Source: Bradyrhizobium sp. B124 (GTDB lineage: Bacteria; Pseudomonadota; Alphaproteobacteria; Rhizobiales; Xanthobacteraceae). From it: DNA of 64,000 nucleotides. The stretch's first letter is position 1, and every line of letters starts with the position of its first letter. A program made the position numbers and the translations under genes. Where the stretch lies: the NCBI RefSeq assembly GCF_038967635.1, contig NZ_CP152413.1:8932001-8996000 (forward strand). Direction: 5' to 3'. The notes beneath the pieces are model-generated. The model had not been told where the DNA came from. It did not search any database and was given only the letters and a program-made list of their open reading frames with translations. Below are positions 41,957 to 49,709 of the stretch, piece by piece.

Positions 41957-42850
41957 TCAATCCTCGAACCTGAACCTGAAGGCCTCGCCATGCCTGACCA
42001 CGCGGCCTGCGGTCGGGGCGGGGAAGTGCCCGGTCAGCAGATAGCTCGGCGTATCCGCCAATTCCTCGAGCAGCGTCACGCGGGTGGCGAGTGCCGCCGC
42101 GGGATCGGCGTCGGCGGCATTCGACAGCCACGGCTCCGCGCACTGGATCGGATGATGGATCACGTCGCCCGACATCACGGCATGATCGCCGCCGCCGTTG
42201 AGATGGATCTGCATGTTGCCGGCGGTGTGGCCCGGCGCCGGCGCAAAGCGCAGGCCCGCGTCGCGGTCGTCGAACAGCAGGTGATTGGTCTCGACGAATT
42301 CGGCCTGGCCGGCCGCGACGACCGGCAGCACCGAATCCTCGAACGAGCCGTGATTGACCGGCGTCGGCGGGTTCGCCCGGTGCGCTGCCTCCCAGTGGCG
42401 AAACTCGGCGCGTCCCATCAGGTAACGCGCCTTCGGAAAGGTCGGCACCCAGCGCCCGTTGATCAGCCGCGTGTTCCAGCCGACATGGTCGACATGCAGA
42501 TGCGTGCACATCACGAAGTCGACCTGTTCGGGCCGCACGCCGAGCGCGGCCATGTTTTCCAGATAGGGCTGGTTGAGATTGTTCCAGGCCGGCACGCGCG
42601 GACGCGGCTTGTGATTGCCGCAGCAGGTGTCGACGACGGCGGTCCAGCGCGGCGTGCGCACCAGATAGGAGTGGTGGCTCAGGATGAAGCGGCCGGTCTC
42701 CGGCTCGATGTAGCGGTGATCGAGCCAGCTTCGGTTCGCGGCGATCACCTCGTCCGTGACGTTGGCGAACAGCCATGTCTTGTCGAAGGCGAGCGAGGGG
42801 ATTTCGACCAGCCGGTCGATGCGCATGCTGCCGATCGTGATCTGGCGCAC
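41957..42850 (-). CDS. MBL-fold metallo-hydrolase
   Basis: A 297-residue metallo-beta-lactamase-fold hydrolase. The metal-binding motif THLHVDHVGW (HxHxDH, about 116), the later His in APGHTAGN and the Asp in MSGDVIHHP are in place for a di-metal centre. The family includes lactonases (quorum-sensing AiiA-type and others) and thioester hydrolases. It ends close to the ABC binding protein upstream (7 bp), so the two are probably co-transcribed and act on the same compound, perhaps a lactone or ester. Substrate unknown. Confidence 0.85.
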   Translation of the reverse strand: MRQITIGSMRIDRLVEIPSLAFDKTWLFANVTDEVIAANRSWLDHRYIEPETGRFILSHHSYLVRTPRWTAVVDTCCGNHKPRPRVPAWNNLNQPYLENMAALGVRPEQVDFVMCTHLHVDHVGWNTRLINGRWVPTFPKARYLMGRAEFRHWEAAHRANPPTPVNHGSFEDSVLPVVAAGQAEFVETNHLLFDDRDAGLRFAPAPGHTAGNMQIHLNGGGDHAVMSGDVIHHPIQCAEPWLSNAADADPAAALATRVTLLEELADTPSYLLTGHFPAPTAGRVVRHGEAFRFRFED

Positions 42851-42857
42851 GCGGTGC

Positions 42858-44069
42858 TCAGTTCTTGATGAGGTCGCCGAACGGCACCCAGCGCGTGCCG
42901 TCGTAGCGGATCAGTTGCAGGCTGGTCATGGGCGTATACCGCTCCGGCGAATTGCTGACCGCGGTGCCGTTGATCAGCATCGGCAGATGCAACTCCCTGA
43001 TGCTGGTCGCCTGCTTAATCACATTGGCGCGGGTAAGGTCGTTGCCGGCGGCCTTCAGCACCGCGGTCAGCGTCTGCGCGATGGTGTAGCCGTAGACATT
43101 GAGCCAGTCGCTCTTGTTGGCGTCGGGCAGATATTTGTCCATGAAGGCGACCCATTCCTTGTAGCCGGCATCGTCCTTCAGCGCCGGGTCGGTCGAGTCC
43201 TTCAGATACTGGCTCGAGATCACGCCGGTGGAATTGTCCTTTCCGGCGGGTTCGAGCACGCCGCTGATCGAGGCCGAGACGTTGGAGATGATGGTGGTGG
43301 GCTTCCACCCGATCTCGCCGATCTTGCGGATCGCCTGCGCCGCGAATTTCGGCGTCGCGGCGACCAGCACGACGTCGGCGCCGCTGCTCTTGAGCAGCAG
43401 GATCTGCGTATCGACGGTGGGGGCGGTGGTCTCGTAGGGCGCCCGCGCCACGATGGCCTCGGTGCTGCCGAGGCCTTCCTCCAGCGCCTTCAGATAGTCC
43501 TTGCCGAGGTCGTCATTCTGATAGAGCACACCGACCTTGGCGTTCGGGTGGCTCGCCTTGATGTACTTGGCGTAGGCGATGGCCTCGTCGCGATAGGTCG
43601 GCTGCCAGCCGACGGTCCATGGAAAGTTCTTCGGATCATCCCACTTCGCCGCGCCCGAGCCGAGGAAGAGCTGCGGCACCTTCCTGTCGTTGAGATATTT
43701 GTGCACGGCGCTGTTGGTCGGCGTGCCGACGCCGCCGAAGATCAACAGCACCTCGTCGCTCTCGACCAGGCGACGCGTCTGCTCCACCGTCTTGGGCGGG
43801 CTGTAGGCGTCGTCGGCGATCATCATCTGGATCCGCCGGCCGTTGATGCCGCCCTCGTCATTCACCTTGCGGAAATAGGCTTCCGCCGATTTCGCGATCT
43901 GCGCAAAGGCCGAGACGGGGCCGGACAGCGGTGCGGTGGTTCCGATCTTGATCGTCTTGTCGTCGGCGCCTGGATCGTATTTCGGGCTCTCGGCTCGTGC
44001 GGTGCCGGCGGCGATCAGCGGCAGCAGCAAAAAGGCCGCGCGCAAATGAGAGCGGACGAGGCGCGCCAT
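42858..44069 (-). CDS. Branched-chain-amino-acid-type ABC transporter binding protein
   Basis: A 403-residue periplasmic protein with a signal peptide (about residues 5-25, cleavage near GTARA) and the type I fold of Leu/Ile/Val-binding proteins. IGTTAPLSGPVSAFAQIAKS, MMIADDAYSPPKTVEQTRR and GVGTPTNSAVHKYLNDRK are typical of LivK-like receptors that bind amino acids, amides or aromatic acids. No permease or ATPase gene is near, so it either serves a distant transporter or is an orphan. The start at ATG 44069 follows a GGAGATTC site; the frame upstream runs through the operator repeats and is rejected. Confidence 0.85.
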   Translation of the reverse strand: MARLVRSHLRAAFLLLPLIAAGTARAESPKYDPGADDKTIKIGTTAPLSGPVSAFAQIAKSAEAYFRKVNDEGGINGRRIQMMIADDAYSPPKTVEQTRRLVESDEVLLIFGGVGTPTNSAVHKYLNDRKVPQLFLGSGAAKWDDPKNFPWTVGWQPTYRDEAIAYAKYIKASHPNAKVGVLYQNDDLGKDYLKALEEGLGSTEAIVARAPYETTAPTVDTQILLLKSSGADVVLVAATPKFAAQAIRKIGEIGWKPTTIISNVSASISGVLEPAGKDNSTGVISSQYLKDSTDPALKDDAGYKEWVAFMDKYLPDANKSDWLNVYGYTIAQTLTAVLKAAGNDLTRANVIKQATSIRELHLPMLINGTAVSNSPERYTPMTSLQLIRYDGTRWVPFGDLIKN

Positions 44070-44170
44070 GACGGAATCTCCCCAGATTGCTCTCCGCCTC
44101 TTCGGAGCGGAGTTGAAACGCGAATACTTCGCGCCTGCGCGGCGTGCGGGCCGTGACCGCTGCCGTGCAG

Positions 44171-44261
44171 ACGAACGATCGTTCGTACGTTGACTAACGA
44201 ACGATCGTTCGCTAGTCAACGATCGTTCGTACGTTGACTAACGAACGATCGTTCGCTAGTC
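44171..44261. promoter_or_regulatory. Four-copy operator array in an exact 44-bp tandem repeat
   Basis: The unit 44174-44217 is repeated exactly at 44218-44261. Each unit holds two copies of a palindrome, CGAACGATCGTTCG, so the core AACGATCGTT occurs four times, centred near 44178, 44204, 44222 and 44248. The 26/18-bp spacings put the sites about two helical turns apart. It separates the ABC/MBL unit from the divergent tetR operon; binding by that TetR is the natural inference. Confidence 0.8.
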
Positions 44262-44269
44262 AAGGCGCC

Positions 44270-44971
44270 ATGGCGGCTTCCACATCCAGCGCGGCCGAGG
44301 CGGTCGTGACCTCCACCCGCGAGCGCATCCTCAGCGAGGCGCTCAGCCTGTTCGCGCAAAGCGGCTATGGCGGCGCGTCGATGCGCGAGCTTGCGCGCCG
44401 CGTCGGCATCCGCGAGAGCAGCCTCTACAATCATTTCCCGGGCAAGGCCGCGATCCTCGAAGCGATCGTCAGCGAGCACGGTCCGGCGAGTTCGGCCGAC
44501 CGGCTCGAGGCGCCGCGCTACCGGCAGCTCGCGCGGCAGCCGGCGGCGTTCTGCCGCCAGTTCGCGCTCGACCTCGTCGAACAGTGGTCGGATCCGCGCG
44601 AGCATCAGTTCCAGAAGGTCATCACCGCCGAGCGCAACCGTGTGCCCGGCATCCGCGCCAAGTTCGCCGACCATTTCTACGCGCGCGAACAGAACCTGAT
44701 GACGGACTATTTCCGCGGCTTCGCGCTCGCCGGACTGATCTCCACCTCAGACCCGCGCGAGGCGGCACGGCTGTTCGCGGCCGGCCTGATCTATGTCAGG
44801 CTCGAACATTATGTGATGGGCGCGCAGGCCTCGCCGCGGCCGAAGGTGATCGAGGCGATCGGCCGCTATCTCGCGTTCTTCCTGTCGCTGATTGCGGCAA
44901 AGGACGCAGACACATTGGACAAGAAGCAACGAAAAAAGGGAGAGACGCGTGGCAAGGCTGCCTCTGATTGA
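44270..44971 (+). CDS. TetR family regulator with operator array
   Basis: A 233-residue TetR-type repressor. The HTH runs from RERILSEALSLFAQSGYGGA through MRELARRVGIRESSLYNHFP. The C-terminal domain is helical with a charged end (KKQRKKGETRGKAASD). ATG 44270 is the first start after the operator array; an in-frame start at 44234 would lie inside the repeats. The array four sites deep immediately upstream strongly suggests cooperative autorepression and control of the divergent binding-protein gene. The next gene starts within its 3' end. Confidence 0.87.
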   Translation: MAASTSSAAEAVVTSTRERILSEALSLFAQSGYGGASMRELARRVGIRESSLYNHFPGKAAILEAIVSEHGPASSADRLEAPRYRQLARQPAAFCRQFALDLVEQWSDPREHQFQKVITAERNRVPGIRAKFADHFYAREQNLMTDYFRGFALAGLISTSDPREAARLFAAGLIYVRLEHYVMGAQASPRPKVIEAIGRYLAFFLSLIAAKDADTLDKKQRKKGETRGKAASD

Positions 44972-45506
44972 TCCGGACACCACGAGCGGCGACATCCGCG
45001 CCGCGTTCGACCGCATGCCGGTCAAGCTCAATATCTTCCGCATGATGGCTCATGCCGAGGCCAACATGATCCCGGCGATGCGGTTCGCCAATTCGATCCT
45101 GCACAAGCAGAAGCTGTCGGCGGTCAATCGCGAGCTGCTGATCCTGCAGGCCGCGCAGCTCGAGGGCGGCGCTTATGAGTGGCGGCAGCATGTGCCGATC
45201 GCGCTCGGCGTCGGCGTGACGCAAGCGCAAATCGATGCCGTTGAGCGCGGCGACTATGACGACGCTGCACTCAACGCCGCCGAGCGAGCGCTGCTCCGCT
45301 TCGGCCGCGAGGTGGTCGAGAAGGTCCGCGTCGGCGAGGCGGCTTTCGCCGGCATGCGCGAGCATTTCAGCGATCAGGAGATCGTCGAGGCGATCGTCAC
45401 GCTCGGTTTCTACATGATGATGGCGCGGCTGACGGAGGCGACCGAGACCGATCTCGATCCGGCCGCCGGCATGGCCTTGTTCGAGGGCGGCAAGAAGCGG
45501 GGTTGA
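44949..45506 (+). CDS. Carboxymuconolactone decarboxylase family protein
   Basis: A 185-residue member of the AhpD/CMD family. LIDPDTTSGDIRAAFDRMP, NILHKQKLSAVNRELLILQA and EYEWRQHVPIALGVG-like sequence follow the pattern, but the CXXC redox pair of AhpD is absent, so it is a CMD-type, not a peroxidase partner. Related proteins in aromatic gene clusters decarboxylate muconolactones or act on unknown acids. It begins at a GTG (44949) with a GGGAGA site, 23 bp inside the tetR gene, and is coupled with the SDR gene 3 bp after its stop. Confidence 0.82.
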   Translation: MARLPLIDPDTTSGDIRAAFDRMPVKLNIFRMMAHAEANMIPAMRFANSILHKQKLSAVNRELLILQAAQLEGGAYEWRQHVPIALGVGVTQAQIDAVERGDYDDAALNAAERALLRFGREVVEKVRVGEAAFAGMREHFSDQEIVEAIVTLGFYMMMARLTEATETDLDPAAGMALFEGGKKRG

Positions 45507-45509
45507 TGG

Positions 45510-46385
45510 ATGTCGGAGACTTCGCAAGAGCCCAAGCAAGGGACCTCGCAAGACCCCAAGCCGGAGCGCTATGTCCGTCCGCTGAGCGCGGAGTCGTCAG
45601 GCCTGGCGCCGGGCAGGGGGCGGCTCAAGGGCCGCCGCATCCTGATGGTCGGCGGCGGCCAGCGCGTGTTCGATGCTGCGACCGACCCGATCGGCAACGG
45701 TCGCGCCATGAGCCTGCTGTTCGCGCGCGAGGGCGCGCATGTCGCGGTTGCCGATCTCAATCGTACCTCCGCCGATGATACGGTCGCGCGCATCGCCGAT
45801 GACGGCGGCCGAGCCTTCGCGATCGCTGCCGACGTCACCAGGGAGGCCGATGTCATCAGGATGATCGACGAGGCCCACCACGCGATGGGCGGTCTCGACG
45901 GCATGGTGCTGAACATCGGTACCTTCGGCAAGACCGGGCTCGACAATGTCAGCGCCGAGGAATGGAACAGGATCTACGACGTCAATGTCCGCGGCCCGAT
46001 GCTGTGCTGCCGCGCGGCTCTGCCCAAATTCGCCGATGGCGGTTCGATCGTCTTCATCTCCTCGATCGCGGCGCTGAAGGCGGGATCGCAGATGGCGGTC
46101 TATGATTCCTCCAAGGCGGCGCTCGGCGGGCTGATGCGCAACATCGCGCATACCGGTGCGCGGCGCGGCATCCGTGCCAATCTGGTTTATCCCGGGCTGG
46201 TCGACACGCCGAACGGCCGCGAGGCCGGCGCGGGACGGCCGTCACGCGGCAAGAGCCATGTTCCGTTCGGCCGCCAGGCCACGGCGTGGGAGATCGCCTA
46301 TGCGGTGCTGTTCTTCATGTCGGATGAAAGCGTCTACGTCACCGCGCAGACGCTCGCGGTCGACAGCGGCCTGAGCGGACTCTAG
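45510..46385 (+). CDS. SDR family oxidoreductase
   Basis: A 291-residue short-chain dehydrogenase with a ~45-residue N-terminal extension rich in Gln/Pro/Ser before the Rossmann strand RRILMVGGGQRVF. The usual TGxxxGIG motif is replaced by VGGGQRVFDAATDPIGNG, an insertion-like variant. The catalytic Ser and YxxxK are present as FISSIAAL and MAVYDSSKAALG. It is last in the tetR-CMD-SDR operon. With the CMD protein it probably handles an alicyclic or aromatic-derived acid. The altered nucleotide loop is worth noting. Confidence 0.82.
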   Translation: MSETSQEPKQGTSQDPKPERYVRPLSAESSGLAPGRGRLKGRRILMVGGGQRVFDAATDPIGNGRAMSLLFAREGAHVAVADLNRTSADDTVARIADDGGRAFAIAADVTREADVIRMIDEAHHAMGGLDGMVLNIGTFGKTGLDNVSAEEWNRIYDVNVRGPMLCCRAALPKFADGGSIVFISSIAALKAGSQMAVYDSSKAALGGLMRNIAHTGARRGIRANLVYPGLVDTPNGREAGAGRPSRGKSHVPFGRQATAWEIAYAVLFFMSDESVYVTAQTLAVDSGLSGL

Positions 46386-46403
46386 CCGAGTTGAACCCCG
46401 CCG

Positions 46404-47399
46404 CTACTCCGCGGCGAGGCTGGTCGGCACCGGGATGCCCACTTTGGGGCGCGTTCTTGCCGCGCGGCGGTTCTTCTTGCTGAAGCGGCTGCCGGCCAGC
46501 AGCGCCGCGGCGGCGCGCAGCTGCTCGCGCAGCCATTGGTTGGTGGTGTCACCCTCGGCAGTGGCATGCCAATAGAGATAATTGACGTGCGGGCTGATTG
46601 GGAACGGGCAGGGGAAGCACTGCAACAGCCCGGGATCCTCCAGCACGGAGGCGGCGCTTTCGGATGCCGTCAGCAGCATGTTGCTGCGGCTCACGACATG
46701 GCAGGCGGTCGCGAAGTTCTGGCAGGTCAGGCGCACGGTGCGCGTCAGGCCGAGCCGCTGGAACTGGAAGTCCTCGAACGACAGGCCGCTGCGCCGCGAT
46801 GTCACGCAGACGTGTTCCAGGCGCAGGTACGCCTTCTTGTCGAGCCGCGTGCCGAGCTCGGGATGGCCGCGCCGCGCGAACACCGCGATATGCTCGGTCA
46901 GGATCTGCTCGCGCCGCACCTCGGTCGAGAGCGGCAGCAGCGTATCGATCGCGACGTCCAGCGTGCCGGCGGCAAGCTCGCGCTCCAGATTGTTGCGCTC
47001 GCTGCGCACGGTGGCGATCTCGACCAGCGGCGCAACCGTGCTGATCCGGTTGATCAGCGCGCTCAACATCGGCGCCTCGAGATTGTTGCGCAGGCCGATC
47101 ACGAACCGCTTCGGCGTCCTGGCCGGATCGAAGCGGTCCGTATGGGTCAGCGTCGTCTCCAGGCCATTGAGCGCCTGGCGCACGGTCGTGATGATCTGGC
47201 GCGCCAGCGGGGTCGGCGTCATCACGTGATGTCGGCGCACGAACAGCGGATCGTTGAACATCGCGCGCAGCCGGCCCAGCGCATGGCTCACCGCGGGCTG
47301 GGTCAGATTGAGGCGGAAGCAGGCACGGCTGACACCGCCCTCGGTGTAAATCGCGTCGAACACGACGAACAGGTTCAGATCGATATCGCGCACATGCAT
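46404..47399 (-). CDS. LysR family transcriptional regulator
   Basis: A 331-residue LysR-type regulator of NodD-like form. The N-terminal HTH is LNLFVVFDAIYTEGGVSRAC, then LNLTQPAVSHALGRLR. The effector domain follows (about 90-300). A basic tail (KKNRRAARTRPKVG) ends the protein. It is divergent from the sugar-type ABC operon at 47491 and lies next to a palindrome at 47420, so it is the likely activator of that operon. ATG 47399 gives the standard MHVRDIDLNL start; upstream in-frame TTG is rejected. Confidence 0.87.
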   Translation of the reverse strand: MHVRDIDLNLFVVFDAIYTEGGVSRACFRLNLTQPAVSHALGRLRAMFNDPLFVRRHHVMTPTPLARQIITTVRQALNGLETTLTHTDRFDPARTPKRFVIGLRNNLEAPMLSALINRISTVAPLVEIATVRSERNNLERELAAGTLDVAIDTLLPLSTEVRREQILTEHIAVFARRGHPELGTRLDKKAYLRLEHVCVTSRRSGLSFEDFQFQRLGLTRTVRLTCQNFATACHVVSRSNMLLTASESAASVLEDPGLLQCFPCPFPISPHVNYLYWHATAEGDTTNQWLREQLRAAAALLAGSRFSKKNRRAARTRPKVGIPVPTSLAAE

Positions 47400-47419
47400 G
47401 GAAATAATCAATCCGTATC

Positions 47420-47437
47420 CGTCGAATGCATTTGACG
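47420..47437. promoter_or_regulatory. LysR-type palindrome between regulator and ABC operon
   Basis: CGTCGAATGCATTTGACG, an 18-bp palindrome with one mismatched pair, contains a T-N11-A pattern of LysR boxes. It is 21 bp from the regulator start and 53 bp from the operon start. Confidence 0.55.
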
Positions 47438-47490
47438 AATATGAGTTGGCGCTCTTAAAGTCTCAAGCAAAATAATACCTGGAGGAAACG

Positions 47491-48516
47491 ATGAGCGTGC
47501 AATCGCCATCGCGCGGCGTTGCTGTCCCTGCGGCATCATCTCGCTCGGGCACAATGTTCGCAAAACCGAGCCAGGAGCAGATCGTGCTCCTGATCACGAT
47601 CGCGCTTCTTGTCGTGTTTGGCCTGACCCTGAACGGTTTTGCCAGCGTTTCCAATCTCCTCAATCTGTTGCGCAGTATTTCCATCCTCGGCGTGCTCGGC
47701 CTCGGCATGGGGCTGATCGTGATCAGCCGCGGCATCGACCTCTCCGAGGTCGCGATCATGGCGGGTTCCTGGGCGATCGCGCTGATCTACATGCAGAACG
47801 GCATGCCTGTTTTCACGGCAGTGCTGCTGGCGCTGGCCATTGCGGTGCTGATCGGCGTCGTCAATGGCGTCATGGTCGCCTTCGTCGAGGCGCCGGCGCT
47901 GTTCGTGACGCTGGCTGCCGGCTTCGTGATCTATGGTCTCGCGTTCTGGATCGCGCCGGCCTGGGTGGTCTACGCGCCGAAGGACGCGCCGGGCCTGATG
48001 TATCTCGGCGCCGGACGGCTGTTCGGCATCCCGGTTCCGATCCTGGTGTTCGCGGTCTGCGCGATCGCGATGCACCTGTTCCTGTCGCGCACCTCGATCG
48101 GCCGCTTCATCTATTCGCAGGGCGACAATCCGGAGGCCGCGCGGCTGACCGGCATTCCGCTGCGTCCGCTGATCGTGCTGGAGCACGTCTTGGTTGCACT
48201 GCTCGCCTGGATTGCGGGCCTGGTGTGGGTCGGCACCACGGGCAGCATGCAGATGGCGATCACGCAAGGGACCATGATCTTCGACGTCGTGCTGGTCGTC
48301 GTGATCGGCGGCATCAGCCTGATCGGCGGCCGCGGCAGCGTGTTCAGCGTCGTGGTCGGCTGCGTCCTGATCGGCACGCTGCTCAACGCCTTCACCATCA
48401 TGGACGTCAACAGCGAGGTGCAGAACATCATCAAGGGCGTGGTGCTGCTGGCCGCGATCGTGCTCGACAACTGGCTGCATCCCCGTGACGAGGAGACCGC
48501 GCGGCAGGGAGACTGA
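47491..48516 (+). CDS. ABC sugar-type permease (RbsC/AraH-like) 1
   Basis: A 341-residue inner membrane permease with about nine or ten helices. GLGMGLIVISRGIDLSEVAIMAG near residue 75 and SIGRFIYSQGDNPEAARLTGI later are the typical monosaccharide-permease loops that contact the ATPase. It is the first gene of the operon (permease, binding protein, permease-propeller fusion, propeller, ATPase). GGAGGAAAC precedes the ATG. Substrate may be a sugar, an aldonate or a lactone. Confidence 0.88.
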   Translation: MSVQSPSRGVAVPAASSRSGTMFAKPSQEQIVLLITIALLVVFGLTLNGFASVSNLLNLLRSISILGVLGLGMGLIVISRGIDLSEVAIMAGSWAIALIYMQNGMPVFTAVLLALAIAVLIGVVNGVMVAFVEAPALFVTLAAGFVIYGLAFWIAPAWVVYAPKDAPGLMYLGAGRLFGIPVPILVFAVCAIAMHLFLSRTSIGRFIYSQGDNPEAARLTGIPLRPLIVLEHVLVALLAWIAGLVWVGTTGSMQMAITQGTMIFDVVLVVVIGGISLIGGRGSVFSVVVGCVLIGTLLNAFTIMDVNSEVQNIIKGVVLLAAIVLDNWLHPRDEETARQGD

Positions 48517-48585
48517 CACAAGGCGACCGAGCGCACCGCGCCAGAGAAATCCAATCAATCAAAAGAATTTTGTGTGGAGGAGACG

Positions 48586-49611
48586 ATGAAGACGACCAAG
48601 TTCTGGACGATCCTGCTCGCCGGGGTGACGCTCGCCGCGATGCCGTTCGCGGCATCGGCGCAGGAGGAAGGCACCAAGGCGGGGCGCGAGCTGCGCGCCG
48701 GCTACGACAAGGCGCTGCAGGGCAAGACCATCGCCTATTTGCCGATCGCGCTCGGCGTGCCGCTGTCCGACGAATGGGGCCGCGTGGTGCAGGAAGAGGC
48801 CGAGTGGCGCGGCATGAAGTATGTCGTGCGCGACCCCAACAACAATCCATCCGCCATGCAGCAGGCGCTGACCGCGCTGGTCGACCAGAAGCCCGACGTC
48901 CTGATCGTGCAGAATCCGAGCGTGACGCTCTTGATGAAGGACCTGAAGCGCGCCGAAAGCCAGGGCACGCATGTGATCCAGGTCAATATGGCCTCGAACT
49001 ACAAGTCCGGCGCCTTTGTCGGCGTCGACTGGCGCGAGATCGGCAGGATGCTCGCGAACGAGGCCGTCAAGGCCTGCGGCACCGGTTCCGGCAAGTCGGG
49101 CAAGGTGCAGATCGTGCAGGGCGAATTGACCGCAGCCGCAAGCGTCGATCAGGTCGGCGCCATCATGGAGATCCTGAACAAGGATCCCAACATCAAGGTG
49201 GTGTCGAACCAGGCGGCGAACTGGGATGCCAACACCGCGCTCAACATCACCGCCACCGTGATCCAGCAGCATCCCGATCTCTGCGCCTCGATCGGTTTCT
49301 GGGGCATCATGGAGTCGGGCGCCGCGCAGGCGATCCGCAATGCCGGCAAGATCGACGATGTGAAGGTGTTCGCCTCGGGCGAGGGCTCGCAGCTCGATTG
49401 CGACCAGGTCACGTCAGGCAATTTCAGCAAGTTCCTCAGCTACAAGGCGACCGAGCAGGGCCACGACCTGATGTTCGCAGCCGAAACCCTGCTGATGTCC
49501 GGCGACAAGCCTGGCTCGAAAAACCTGTCCTATTACACGCGGCCGATCTGGATCGACAAGTCGAACGCCTCGCTCGGCGGCACCTGCTTCGCGCTACCCA
49601 AGAAAAACTAA
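48586..49611 (+). CDS. ABC sugar-type periplasmic binding protein
   Basis: A 341-residue type I periplasmic binding protein. Signal peptide residues 1-24 (cleavage after AASA). The mature protein has the RbsB-like strands KTIAYLPIALGVPLSDEWGR, then VVRDPNNNPSAMQQALTALV and VSNQAANWDANTALN. It captures the substrate for the two permeases of this operon. The start at ATG 48586 has GGAGGAG upstream; 48574 is an in-frame alternative inside that site. It does not resemble amino-acid receptors. Confidence 0.88.
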   Translation: MKTTKFWTILLAGVTLAAMPFAASAQEEGTKAGRELRAGYDKALQGKTIAYLPIALGVPLSDEWGRVVQEEAEWRGMKYVVRDPNNNPSAMQQALTALVDQKPDVLIVQNPSVTLLMKDLKRAESQGTHVIQVNMASNYKSGAFVGVDWREIGRMLANEAVKACGTGSGKSGKVQIVQGELTAAASVDQVGAIMEILNKDPNIKVVSNQAANWDANTALNITATVIQQHPDLCASIGFWGIMESGAAQAIRNAGKIDDVKVFASGEGSQLDCDQVTSGNFSKFLSYKATEQGHDLMFAAETLLMSGDKPGSKNLSYYTRPIWIDKSNASLGGTCFALPKKN

Positions 49612-49709
49612 CAAGGCGCGAGACAGCCGGCGCGGGGGGTATTCCCGCGCCGGCTGTATCACGGGTCAGAATCCGGAGACGTTGAAACCGGATCAGGAGT
49701 GCTTTGGCG

